A stretch of 36,770 nt of DNA from Nitrospirota bacterium (GCA_004321915.1 SCQE01000094.1:1-36770), one strand, 5' to 3'; shown: positions 8,236-13,792, counted from the stretch's first letter. The notes: generated from the sequence alone by a model not told the origin. Program-made: numbers and translations.

Positions 8236-8480
8236 AACTTAGGGACGCCGTTATCTGCGTGGATTGCGAAGAGGTTTACGACATTGTCAGAGAAGAAGGC
8301 TGCTGCCCTGCCTGCACATGCAGCGCATCGGTGTTTGTTTGTCGCTGGGTGCCGACAGTCGCGGAGGTGTCAAGCGGAAAGGCAAGCGTGCAGGAACTGA
8401 AACAGGCTATATGCAGAGTAATAAAAAGGGGCGGTGATGTTGACGCATCAACCGCCCTCGCGCCCGTTAGGGCAGCGTAA
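8232..8480 (+). CDS. Small zinc-ribbon-like protein
   Basis: This 82-residue protein has a CVDC pair and a CCPACTC cluster within its first 30 residues, the spacing of a treble-clef or zinc-ribbon knuckle. Such small proteins commonly follow the B gene in transposable phages. Its ATG overlaps the B stop as ATGA. The last part of the gene contains a strong inverted repeat (8429-8457). The role is unknown; a metal-binding accessory to transposition or replication is plausible. Confidence 0.65.
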   Translation: MKLRDAVICVDCEEVYDIVREEGCCPACTCSASVFVCRWVPTVAEVSSGKASVQELKQAICRVIKRGGDVDASTALAPVRAA

Positions 8481-8512
8481 CAACGCACTGACAGTATATC
8501 AGAGGAGATGCG

Positions 8513-8683
8513 ATGGGAAACAGATCTAATAGAAAGCAGACACTCAAAGTAAAGATGCAGGCCAGTAGTTTGGTTACTGCCTGCAAAGCGAGGGAGGGAC
8601 AGCAGGTTGATCCCTCCACATGCGAAATAATCCAAATCCGCACGCCTCACGACTGTGTAGGCTGCAATAAATTCAGGGGGTGA
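8513..8683 (+). CDS. Small Cys-containing protein
   Basis: This 56-residue reading frame, MGNRSNRKQT to GCNKFRG, is too short for many gene finders. It has AGGAGA five bases before the ATG and four Cys residues, two in the pattern HDCVGCNKF near the end. Its stop lies three bases before the next ATG, consistent with operon packing. It fills what would otherwise be a gap in a tightly packed operon, which supports it. I do not recognise the family; the paired Cys suggest metal binding. Confidence 0.6.
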   Translation: MGNRSNRKQTLKVKMQASSLVTACKAREGQQVDPSTCEIIQIRTPHDCVGCNKFRG

Positions 8684-8686
8684 AAT

Positions 8687-9094
8687 ATGACGACTACAAC
8701 AATGGAAGAATGCCTTAACAAATCCTGTATCGGCTGCACATGCACGGTAAGTGCCTCGTCAGAAAAACCGGACGTTTTGTCCGGATACAAAACCGAACTG
8801 TGGGACCTGTATGCAGAGTTTTTGAAGTCTGTGCAGAACTGTCTCGGCGATTATTGCGATGAGTTTATTACGGCAGAAGCATGGGTTACAGAAAGGGTCG
8901 TTGTTGTACGACAGAAAGCCTTCTCGTTCTCGGACTGTGCGGAGGACTATTTTGATTTGGCGCTCGTCTTCACCGTGCTCATGGACCACGCGATTTCATG
9001 GGGCTACGTCGAGGCCTCGCGTAGGCTCGAAGCGCTTGCCGAGCGCGCAAAAGTATTGAACGAAAAAATGTACAGAAAGGAGATAGGAGGATGA
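8687..9094 (+). CDS. Hypothetical early protein with N-terminal Cys cluster
   Basis: This 135-residue protein opens with a Cys-rich stretch (CLNKSCIGCTCTV, residues 9-21) that could hold a metal, followed by a mainly helical domain ending in a basic tail. GGGGG lies about ten bases before the ATG. The stop overlaps the start of gam as ATGA. I do not recognise it. It belongs to a run of four small Cys-bearing proteins between B and the methyltransferase locus. Confidence 0.65.
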   Translation: MTTTTMEECLNKSCIGCTCTVSASSEKPDVLSGYKTELWDLYAEFLKSVQNCLGDYCDEFITAEAWVTERVVVVRQKAFSFSDCAEDYFDLALVFTVLMDHAISWGYVEASRRLEALAERAKVLNEKMYRKEIGG

Positions 9095-9627
9095 GGCTGG
9101 GAGATATCGAACAACTGGCAAAGCGGTACCATGCAACCGAAGCGGATCTGGCAGAGAAGATCGTGGCTATGGATAGGGAACTCAAGTCTATCGAGGCGCG
9201 GTACCTGCCGCTGATCAAGCGGCGCTTCGAGGCAGCGGTTGAGGCCCACGCATCATTGCATGCCGGGGTATTACAGAGCCCTGAACTTTTCAAACAGCCC
9301 AAGACGATAGTTATTCACGGCGTGAAGTGCGGCTTCGGTAAGGGCAAGGGCAAGATCATCATCGAGAACGCAGACAACACAGTGCGCCTGATCGAAAAGC
9401 ATCTGCCTGAACAAGCCGAGGCGCTCATTGAGACGACAAAGAAGCCCATGAAAAACGCCCTCCAAAACCTAAGCGGCGCGGAACTTAAAAAAGTAGGAGT
9501 CACGGTACAGGAGGCCGGAGAGCAGGTCGTTATCAGGCTCGTAGCCAACGTAGTGGAGAAGATCGTAGCGGCTTTCAGGAAGCAATACATGAAAAACGGC
9601 GAAGCGGAGATGGAGGAGGCGGCATGA
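9091..9627 (+). CDS. gam: Host-nuclease inhibitor Gam
   Basis: This 178-residue protein matches Mu Gam in size (174) and pattern. A long N-terminal coiled coil (MRLGDIEQLAKRYHATEADLAEKIVAMDRELKSIEARY) is followed by the beta core with the IVIHGVKCGFGKGKGKI segment, and it ends in the conserved helix with LVANVVEKIVAAFRKQ. Gam is a Ku-like dimer that binds double-stranded DNA ends and blocks exonucleases. GGAGATAGGAGG precedes the ATG. Both ends overlap neighbours as ATGA, so it is translated as part of a coupled series. Confidence 0.9.
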   Translation: MRLGDIEQLAKRYHATEADLAEKIVAMDRELKSIEARYLPLIKRRFEAAVEAHASLHAGVLQSPELFKQPKTIVIHGVKCGFGKGKGKIIIENADNTVRLIEKHLPEQAEALIETTKKPMKNALQNLSGAELKKVGVTVQEAGEQVVIRLVANVVEKIVAAFRKQYMKNGEAEMEEAA

Positions 9628-9803
9628 GTGAGCAGCCCGAAGAGTACTACTGCCCGGTCCATAAATACAATCCTCCGGCTAACTCTGGATTTTTGTTATG
9701 CCCGTTTTGTGAAAAAGAAGCGGTGATCAAGAGAGACCAAACAAATGCTTTGGTTGAACATCCCCTTAATCCTCTACACGATATGGGCTTGCTGGATGGT
9801 TAG
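9624..9803 (+). CDS. Small zinc-finger-like protein
   Basis: This 59-residue protein has the arrangement Cys-Pro-Val-His and, 16 residues on, Cys-Pro-Phe-Cys (YYCPVHKYN to LLCPFCEKE), a likely zinc knuckle. Its ATG overlaps the gam stop as ATGA and GGAGGAGG precedes it. It is the last gene before the ribozyme-bearing leader of the methyltransferase locus. Mu Com, the translational activator of mom, is also a small zinc-finger protein, but I see no sequence evidence that this one binds RNA. Confidence 0.68.
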   Translation: MSEQPEEYYCPVHKYNPPANSGFLLCPFCEKEAVIKRDQTNALVEHPLNPLHDMGLLDG

Positions 9804-9815
9804 TAAGTGACCGAA

Positions 9816-9875
9816 GGCCGAAACGGCGGGGCAGTAATCCCGCCGTCGCTCCGTTAAGCGGAGACTGATGAGGCC
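9816..9875 (+). ncRNA. Hammerhead ribozyme, type II (open at stem II)
   Basis: All invariant hammerhead core elements occur in the right order for the type II permutation. These are GAAA (9820-9823), the cleavage triplet GUC (9845-9847) and CUGAUGA (9865-9871). Stem III is 8 bp (9823-9830 with 9839-9846, including the required A-U closing pair) with an 8-nt loop. Stem I is 5 bp (9849-9853 with 9859-9863) capped by UUAAG, with a G-A mismatch at its base. Stem II pairs GGCC at 9816-9819 with GGCC at 9872-9875, the conserved G-C next to the core included. Cleavage would fall after C9847. The ribozyme ends at the base before an ATG, and the only Shine-Dalgarno-like GAGG (9870-9873) is inside it. 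Confidence 0.88.
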
Positions 9876-10874
9876 ATGAAAAAAACATGTATGAACTATC
9901 ACTCTTTACAGGCGCGGGGGGGGGCATCCTCGGATCAAAAATCCTTGGATGGAAAACCCTCGGATACGTCGAGGTCAACGCTTACAGACAGCGAATCCTC
10001 GCGCAGCGCATTGCAGATGGAATTCTTGATGCCGGGCCTATATTCGGCGATATCCGTGCATTCATCAGTGAAGGGTACGCCCTCAGTTATCAAGGCATGG
10101 TTGATGTCGTATCGGCAGGTTTCCCCTGCCAACCCTTTAGCGTTGCCGGCAAAGGACTCGCCGAAAACGATCCCCGCAATATGTGGCCTGAAACTATCGA
10201 AGTCATTCGCATCGTTCGACCGAGGCACATCCTCTTGGAAAACGTCCCCGGACTTCTCTCAAAGCCATACGTTAGGCGAATTCTCGGAGACTTGGCCGAA
10301 ATCTTTCCTTATATTCGAGGGGGCTGCTTATCGGCTTGCACCGTTGGAGCAAATCACCGGAGGACGCGACTCTGGCTTATTGCCGACACCGAACGCCGGG
10401 GATGGTGTGAGAGGTGCTCGACCGGCGGACGGCAAGAGAGGGAAGTTGCTGACGGATTATGCGGGACCGAATCCCACTCGGCGTTGGCCGACGCCAACGG
10501 TGATGGATGCGGCAGGCTTTTGCGGCAAGCCGGACAAAGGGCGGACATCGCCAAATTCGGGGAGGACACTGACAGGCAAGGTATTGGAGATAGAAGGCGT
10601 AGGGCCCCACGCGAAAAAAATGTGGCCGACGCCGAGGGCATCTGCGAGCGGTCCGGACTTTGCCCGAATAAACAGAATTACGAAAAACGGGAACAAGCCG
10701 GGCGGGGACGATCTCGTGACGGCCGTAGTAAAAGAAATGGGTCCGACGACTGGTGGGAGATTGAACCCCGACTGGGTCGAGTGGCTCATGGGGTGGCCGC
10801 TCGGCTGGACAGACTTGAGGCCATTGGACTTGGACAGGTACCAAGAGTGGTGGCGGAAGTATGGCGATTATTGA
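9876..10874 (+). CDS. Overprinted reading frame inside the cytosine methyltransferase gene
   Basis: This is a second open frame of 332 codons, offset by one base and covering nearly all of the methyltransferase gene. Its product has an ordered motif set. SFASFDRGTSSWKTS (110-124) overlies the ENV motif. Three [LW]PTP repeats (LPTPNAGDG 169-177, WPTPTVMDA 204-212, WPTPRASAS 250-258) overlie the ADT/ADA repeats. LNPDWVEWLMGWPLGWTDL (296-314) overlies motif X. I recall similar proteins annotated in many phages, sometimes loosely as methyltransferases; this needs a search. Start ATG 9876 directly abuts the ribozyme, with GAGG two bases upstream. It could be translated, be joined to the other frame by slippage at G9, or be an unused shadow. 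Confidence 0.5.
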   Translation: MKKTCMNYHSLQARGGASSDQKSLDGKPSDTSRSTLTDSESSRSALQMEFLMPGLYSAISVHSSVKGTPSVIKAWLMSYRQVSPANPLALPAKDSPKTIPAICGLKLSKSFASFDRGTSSWKTSPDFSQSHTLGEFSETWPKSFLIFEGAAYRLAPLEQITGGRDSGLLPTPNAGDGVRGARPADGKRGKLLTDYAGPNPTRRWPTPTVMDAAGFCGKPDKGRTSPNSGRTLTGKVLEIEGVGPHAKKMWPTPRASASGPDFARINRITKNGNKPGGDDLVTAVVKEMGPTTGGRLNPDWVEWLMGWPLGWTDLRPLDLDRYQEWWRKYGDY

Positions 10875-10885
10875 ACGATGAGTGA
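9887..10885 (+). CDS. dcm: DNA cytosine-5 methyltransferase (Dcm type)
   Basis: This 332-residue protein transfers methyl from S-adenosylmethionine to C5 of cytosine. Motif I FTGAGG is at residues 7-12, motif IV with catalytic Cys81 in GFPCQPFS, motif VI ENV at 118-120, motif VIII-like HRRTR at 157-161, and a motif IX/X-like end VAHGVAARLDRLEAIGLGQVP at 299-319. The usual GN of motif X (IGNGQVP) is GL here. The region between (about 168-290), where a target-recognition domain would sit, is short, Arg/Gly-rich and built on ADT/ADA repeats. Start ATG 9887 lacks a well-placed Shine-Dalgarno sequence. A G9 tract encodes motif I. It probably protects phage DNA from restriction. Confidence 0.85.
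   Translation: MYELSLFTGAGGGILGSKILGWKTLGYVEVNAYRQRILAQRIADGILDAGPIFGDIRAFISEGYALSYQGMVDVVSAGFPCQPFSVAGKGLAENDPRNMWPETIEVIRIVRPRHILLENVPGLLSKPYVRRILGDLAEIFPYIRGGCLSACTVGANHRRTRLWLIADTERRGWCERCSTGGRQEREVADGLCGTESHSALADANGDGCGRLLRQAGQRADIAKFGEDTDRQGIGDRRRRAPREKNVADAEGICERSGLCPNKQNYEKREQAGRGRSRDGRSKRNGSDDWWEIEPRLGRVAHGVAARLDRLEAIGLGQVPRVVAEVWRLLNDE
9916..9924 (+). repeat. G9 homopolymer at the start of the methyltransferase frames
   Basis: Nine consecutive G lie 30 bases into the methyltransferase frame and 41 bases into the overlapping frame. A slip of one base exchanges the two frames, whether by replication slippage or by ribosome slippage. From the ATG at 9876, a -1 shift enters the methyltransferase frame just at motif I. 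Poly-G tracts of this length are classic phase-variation sites; here it also encodes the Gly run of motif I, so it may simply be constrained coding sequence. Confidence 0.6.
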
Positions 10886-11234
10886 ACAACTGCAAATAGG
10901 ATTTGAGCTGACGGCGCGGGAGCGATTGATCCTGTCGCTGATTCCGACGGGTAAAAAGAATGCCCGGCTAGTCGGCACGATAGCCGAACAATCTTTATTG
11001 CATTGGCGAGAGGTTCAGCAGGTAGTGGAGACTTTAATACATAAACACGATTACTGCATCGGCAGCTCAAGCGGCAAGCCGTGCGGCTACTACATCATAA
11101 CAGACGAACAAGAGCTTGAGACGGTCTATCAATCGCTCAGACGACGAGGCATAAAAATATTGCAAAGGGCGTCTAAGCTCAAGCGGATAGCCATTGAAGA
11201 CGTATTCCAACAGGGAAGACTGGAGGTAATGTGA
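10878..11234 (+). CDS. Hypothetical protein, winged-helix-like
   Basis: This 118-residue protein begins with a winged-helix-like pattern (ERLILSLIPTGKKNARLVGTIAEQSLLHWREVQQVVETLIHKHDYCIGSSSGKPCGYYIITDEQEL). Helices, recognition helix and a wing of the form CGYYI(I) are all suggested. A basic C-terminal helix follows (LRRRGIKILQRASKLKRIA). The ATG lies inside the last codons of the methyltransferase gene, so the two are coupled. It is probably a DNA-binding accessory protein; similar small proteins sit upstream of gemA in other phages. The family name is not certain. Confidence 0.7.
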   Translation: MSEQLQIGFELTARERLILSLIPTGKKNARLVGTIAEQSLLHWREVQQVVETLIHKHDYCIGSSSGKPCGYYIITDEQELETVYQSLRRRGIKILQRASKLKRIAIEDVFQQGRLEVM

Positions 11235-11707
11235 ATAGGATTCCAGATTACTGCGATAACCAGCAGAAAAAAATAATCCACATGCTGAAAAACCAGCTTG
11301 TTAAAAACGGTGAGTTGAGCGAGGACGGATACAGAGATCTGATGGAGAGACATTATGGTGTTCGGTCATGCGTTTATTTGACCTACAAACAAGCCACGGC
11401 CTTCATCACCGATCTGACGGCCATGGGCGGCGTGATAACCGCTAAACGCAAGACCCGCCGTCCGAGTGCTCCGAACATTATAGCGTTGGTCAGCCCGCAG
11501 GAACTGGCAAAAATAGAGCATCTAAAAAAAGACGTCCAGTGGAGGTATCCGGGCGGATACTGGGGATTAATGAAAAAGGTGCTGCGCGGCAAGGACCGCA
11601 TTATTACAAGCGCGGATGCCATGCGAGTTATCGAGGCATTGAAGGCGATAAGAAATCGGCAGCAGGCCGCTGCGCCTGCTGTGGAAAAAGTAGGAGATCC
11701 ATTTTGA
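11231..11707 (+). CDS. gemA: GemA-like regulatory protein (Mu gp16 family)
   Basis: This 158-residue protein has the DUF1018/GemA pattern. The N-terminal KKIIHMLKNQLVKNGELSEDGYRDLMERHYGVRSCVYLTYKQATAFITDL matches the family's conserved start. The C-terminal half contains SPQELAKIEHLKKDVQWR and the helical ITSADAMRVIEALKAIRNRQ. Mu GemA alters host gene expression and DNA topology. The gene starts with GTG overlapping the previous stop, with GGAGG nearby. An AGGAG near the end of the gene serves the next reading frame. Confidence 0.85.
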   Translation: MNRIPDYCDNQQKKIIHMLKNQLVKNGELSEDGYRDLMERHYGVRSCVYLTYKQATAFITDLTAMGGVITAKRKTRRPSAPNIIALVSPQELAKIEHLKKDVQWRYPGGYWGLMKKVLRGKDRIITSADAMRVIEALKAIRNRQQAAAPAVEKVGDPF

Positions 11708-11892
11708 GCTGGAGAGAGCAGGCAAGCAAAGTCATTGGCGATGTAGTAGCCCAATATGGCAAAACCGACATGAAATTAATACGTTCGAAACTGCGCGAAG
11801 CATATCCATTCGGAGAGCGTAAATATCACCCATACAAAATAGGTGCGTCGGCAATTGGGAATAAAAAAGCCAAGGACTGTAAAAGGCGATAG
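11704..11892 (+). CDS. Small conserved phage protein
   Basis: This 62-residue basic protein begins LSWREQASKVIGDVVAQYG and contains REAYPFGERKYHPYKI, a pattern I recognise from small proteins following gemA in transposable phages. The start is TTG at 11704, overlapping the gemA stop, because AGGAG (11692-11696) lies seven bases upstream; a longer frame upstream runs inside gemA and is not supported. The conserved Tyr-Pro-Phe and His-Pro-Tyr pattern suggests a small nucleic-acid-binding protein, but its function is unknown. Confidence 0.7.
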   Translation: MSWREQASKVIGDVVAQYGKTDMKLIRSKLREAYPFGERKYHPYKIGASAIGNKKAKDCKRR

Positions 11893-11930
11893 TTCATTGT
11901 CTTTATTTAACTGAGAAGAAAGGAGAATAC

Positions 11931-12233
11931 ATGGTGACTACACATTACAATAATTTGTCACCAGCGGAGGCTGAGCGGTTGGCCCTTTTGCTGGAAGAGC
12001 TTGGCGAGGCACAACAAGCGATAGGGAAAATACTCCGTCACGGTTACGAATCATATCACCCTCTGGCCCCCAGCCCTACGAACAGAGAAATGTTAGAGCG
12101 TGAAATTGGAGATATTATTTTTGCGCTTGGATTTATGGAGGATGCCGGAGATTTAAACAGGCAGTCAATTTGCGACCACAAAAATAATAAAGCGGTGAAT
12201 GTGAGGAAATACCTTCACCATCAGGGAGCATAA
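11931..12233 (+). CDS. MazG-like NTP pyrophosphohydrolase family protein
   Basis: This 100-residue all-alpha protein has the helical metal-binding pattern of the MazG/dUTPase-2 superfamily: LLLEELGEAQQAIGKILRHG (EExxE-like) followed by LEREIGDIIFALGFM (ExxxD-like). Such enzymes hydrolyse nucleoside triphosphates to monophosphates and pyrophosphate; phage versions may modulate nucleotide pools or ppGpp. The ATG has AGGAG seven bases upstream. It is separated from the preceding gene by 38 bases and from the mor-like gene by two bases. Confidence 0.75.
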   Translation: MVTTHYNNLSPAEAERLALLLEELGEAQQAIGKILRHGYESYHPLAPSPTNREMLEREIGDIIFALGFMEDAGDLNRQSICDHKNNKAVNVRKYLHHQGA

Positions 12234-12235
12234 TT

Positions 12236-12526
12236 TTGAACTGGCTTGAAAACCTGACAATCGAAGACCTGCCTGAAAGCTATCAGGAGATGGCCTGCAT
12301 AATCGGCTTAGAGAACACGCTGAAGCTGTCGGAGCATTACGGCAAACAAAGCTTGTATTTCCGTAGCCTTGATGAGCTGATCGCTGAAAAGAAACGCAGG
12401 TTTATACTCGATAAATTCACCGGCGCAAACCACGCAGAGCTTGCGCGTGCCACCGAATACAGCGAGCGGTGGGTGTATGAGGTATTAAAAAATGCACGGG
12501 ATGAAAAACAACCGGCGTTATTGTAA
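12236..12526 (+). CDS. mor: Mor-like middle or late transcription activator
   Basis: This 96-residue protein matches the Mor/C activator family. An N-terminal dimerisation part (NWLENLTIEDLPESYQEMACIIGLENTLKLSEHYGKQSLYFRSLDEL) is followed by a helix-turn-helix near residues 66-86 (GANHAELARATEYSERWVYEVL). In Mu, Mor turns on the middle promoter and C turns on the late operons; here only this one family member is visible, so it may do both jobs. The start is TTG, with AGGGAG eight bases upstream. The likely target is upstream of the late genes, within 12958-13263. Confidence 0.85.
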   Translation: MNWLENLTIEDLPESYQEMACIIGLENTLKLSEHYGKQSLYFRSLDELIAEKKRRFILDKFTGANHAELARATEYSERWVYEVLKNARDEKQPALL

Positions 12527-12550
12527 AATTAAACGGAAAAAGGAGGCTAT

Positions 12551-12694
12551 ATGGAAACATTGAAGTATGTGAGTCTGACGGAGCACGACGATAAAAAAAC
12601 GTTTGATCTGACTATTCTATCAGGTTGGTCCGTCCGCACGAATACGAGCGGGAAAAGTAGCACACAACACAGCGTTAAAAAGAGGGAAGGTTGA
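12551..12694 (+). CDS. Small hypothetical protein
   Basis: This is a 47-residue frame, METLKYVSLT to KKREG. Its support is an AGGAGG four bases before the ATG and its position directly after the mor-like gene. The product is charged, with no Cys or membrane span. No relatives are recognised. A real small gene is likely, but the short length limits certainty. Confidence 0.5.
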   Translation: METLKYVSLTEHDDKKTFDLTILSGWSVRTNTSGKSSTQHSVKKREG

Positions 12695-12747
12695 ACGTGC
12701 CGGAAGGTTTGTTATACGTTTTTATTAATTTTGGGAGGTTGATTTTT

Positions 12748-12957
12748 ATGAACATTTTGTGGATGGCAAAGGGTAAATTTGAAGGTAAGGACGTTTACTT
12801 GACTCATCGTGTCAGAGAAACAAAAGCTGACCTACTCTCAGATATTATGCATAAAGCAAGGGAAGAAGGCTTTAAAGGCACTATAGATGAAAGATTAAAA
12901 GAACTGGATTGGGAAATAGTACAAGTTGAATTTCATGAGGTCAAGATAGGCCAATAA
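12748..12957 (+). CDS. Small hypothetical protein, last gene before the late leader
   Basis: This 69-residue protein begins MNILWMAKGKFEGKDVYLTHRV. I chose ATG 12748 because GGGAGG lies nine bases upstream; the frame is open back to a TTG at 12691 but without comparable support. The product is alpha/beta, acidic and soluble. I do not recognise it. A terminator-like hairpin follows 33 bases after its stop, so it closes the middle operon. Confidence 0.6.
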   Translation: MNILWMAKGKFEGKDVYLTHRVRETKADLLSDIMHKAREEGFKGTIDERLKELDWEIVQVEFHEVKIGQ

Positions 12958-12988
12958 ATTCTCTGCAAGCACATCAAGTACATCTCCG

Positions 12989-13020
12989 AAGGCTGTGAGG
13001 ATAACACCCCACAGCCTTTT
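12989..13020 (+). terminator. Rho-independent terminator closing the early/middle operon
   Basis: AAGGCTGTG (12989-12997) pairs with CACAGCCTT (13010-13018) around a 12-base loop, followed by TTTT and shortly by TTTTT. It is placed just after the last middle gene. Confidence 0.75.
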
Positions 13021-13065
13021 ACTTTTTGAACCACTTCAATATTTTTTCAGAGTAACTCTTCCTTA

Positions 13066-13099
13066 AAATTGAATCTGATGAAAGCATCAGATTCAATTT
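13066..13099. terminator. Perfect 15-bp hairpin, possible second terminator
   Basis: AAATTGAATCTGATG (13066-13080) and its exact complement (13085-13099) are separated by only AAAG. The stem is AT-rich and followed by ATCTATCTTTT. It could be a back-up terminator or a dyad bound by an activator at a late promoter. Its symmetry makes it active on both strands if it is a terminator. Confidence 0.45.
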
Positions 13100-13208
13100 A
13101 TCTATCTTTTGAAAACCCGGTGGGGACTGGCGTGAAGAGCGCCACGACCGTTGGAAGGCTCGCAAGAGACTTAGCGGCGACAGAGCCCCTTATGATGTTT
13201 CACTCCCC
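13100..13208 (+). ncRNA. Gene-free, GC-rich, possibly structured late leader
   Basis: No gene is supported between the middle operon and 13264. Part of this stretch is noticeably GC-richer than its surroundings and can form several short stems. These are TGGCG/CGCCA (13128-13132 with 13140-13144), CTC-GCAA-GAG (13159-13168, a GNRA loop) and a closing GGGG/CCCC (13122-13125 with 13186-13189). It could be a structured RNA in the late leader. I cannot match it to a known class, and the stems are short. Confidence 0.3.
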
Positions 13209-13238
13209 GTCCTGCGGCGTGTGGAAACGCCGCAGGAC
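13209..13238 (+). promoter_or_regulatory. Strong GC-rich hairpin before the late operon
   Basis: GTCCTGCGGCGT (13209-13220) pairs perfectly with ACGCCGCAGGAC (13227-13238) around GTGGAA. It sits 25 bases before the peptidase start and 11 bases before its AAAGGAG site. There is no U run, so intrinsic termination is unlikely. A transcript-stabilising or processing element, or a regulatory stem, fits better. Confidence 0.5.
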
Positions 13239-13263
13239 AACCCCCTTTTGAAAGGAGAAATTC

Positions 13264-13629
13264 ATGGGTAAGCGTGGCAAGTATTTTACGGATGAAGAGT
13301 TCGCATGTAAATGCGGATGCGGCAAGGCGGATGTAAGTTCAGACCTCGTAAACAGGCTGGACCAGTTAAGAGAGGATATCGGCAGGCCGATTACCATAGC
13401 TTCCGGCTTCAGGTGCGACAAGCACAATGCGTCCGAAGGTGGTGTCTCCGGCAGCGCGCATACGCTGGGCCTCGCGGTGGATATAAAAATCAGTTCAGGG
13501 CAGGAGCGGTTCGAGGTGCTCGCAAAAGTGCTTCGCGGTTTTCTGTTCAAGCGCATAGGCGTAGCAAAGACCTTTATCCATGTGGACATAGACGAAAGCA
13601 AGCCCCAGACAGTGGTCTGGACATACTGA
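13264..13629 (+). CDS. M15-type peptidase, probable endolysin
   Basis: This 121-residue protein matches the Peptidase_M15_3 family. GSAHTLGLAVDI supplies metal ligands His66 and Asp73, and FIHVDID supplies His106. ITIASGFRCDKHN is the conserved strand before the active site. Such enzymes cleave peptidoglycan peptide cross-bridges. There is no signal peptide, so release would depend on the holin-like proteins downstream. AAAGGAG lies eight bases before the ATG. It is the first gene of the late operon, as expected for a Mu-like lysis gene. Confidence 0.85.
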   Translation: MGKRGKYFTDEEFACKCGCGKADVSSDLVNRLDQLREDIGRPITIASGFRCDKHNASEGGVSGSAHTLGLAVDIKISSGQERFEVLAKVLRGFLFKRIGVAKTFIHVDIDESKPQTVVWTY

Positions 13630-13633
13630 ATCT

Positions 13634-13792
13634 ATGGCGTCCGCAAATCCGATAGCGGAAGCTTGGGAGCAAAACCCTGAGCATCGAGTGGGGTTTTTAA
13701 AAAAGCTGATGAAGGACTACGACGTTAGAGTGCTGGAAAAAATTGCCGACGAAGAGCGGCAGGAAAATAAGGGGAGGACATCATGCTCATAG
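13634..13792 (+). CDS. Small hypothetical protein in the lysis cassette
   Basis: This 52-residue charged frame, MASANPIAEA to GRTSCS, starts four bases after the peptidase stop and overlaps the next gene. It has no clear Shine-Dalgarno sequence, so translation would rely on coupling to the preceding stop. It fills the only gap in the cassette. Function unknown. Confidence 0.45.
   Translation: MASANPIAEAWEQNPEHRVGFLKKLMKDYDVRVLEKIADEERQENKGRTSCS

Noticed and set aside
9766-9978. Reverse-strand frame across the ribozyme leader
   Set aside because: It is antisense to the ribozyme and methyltransferase start and has no supporting features.
13074-13080. Second CTGATGA, considered as another hammerhead
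   Set aside because: It is part of a perfect 15-bp hairpin, and no correctly placed GAAA helix or NUH cleavage site completes the core.
13111-13190. Cobalamin-like or tRNA-like riboswitch resemblance in the late leader
   Set aside because: Isolated short matches (GGTG, GCCAC) occur without the conserved B12 box and core order; a tRNA acceptor stem cannot be formed.
13069-13251. 60-codon frame from TTG in the late leader
   Set aside because: It has no Shine-Dalgarno sequence, starts inside a perfect hairpin and runs through another; it is better explained as structured non-coding sequence.
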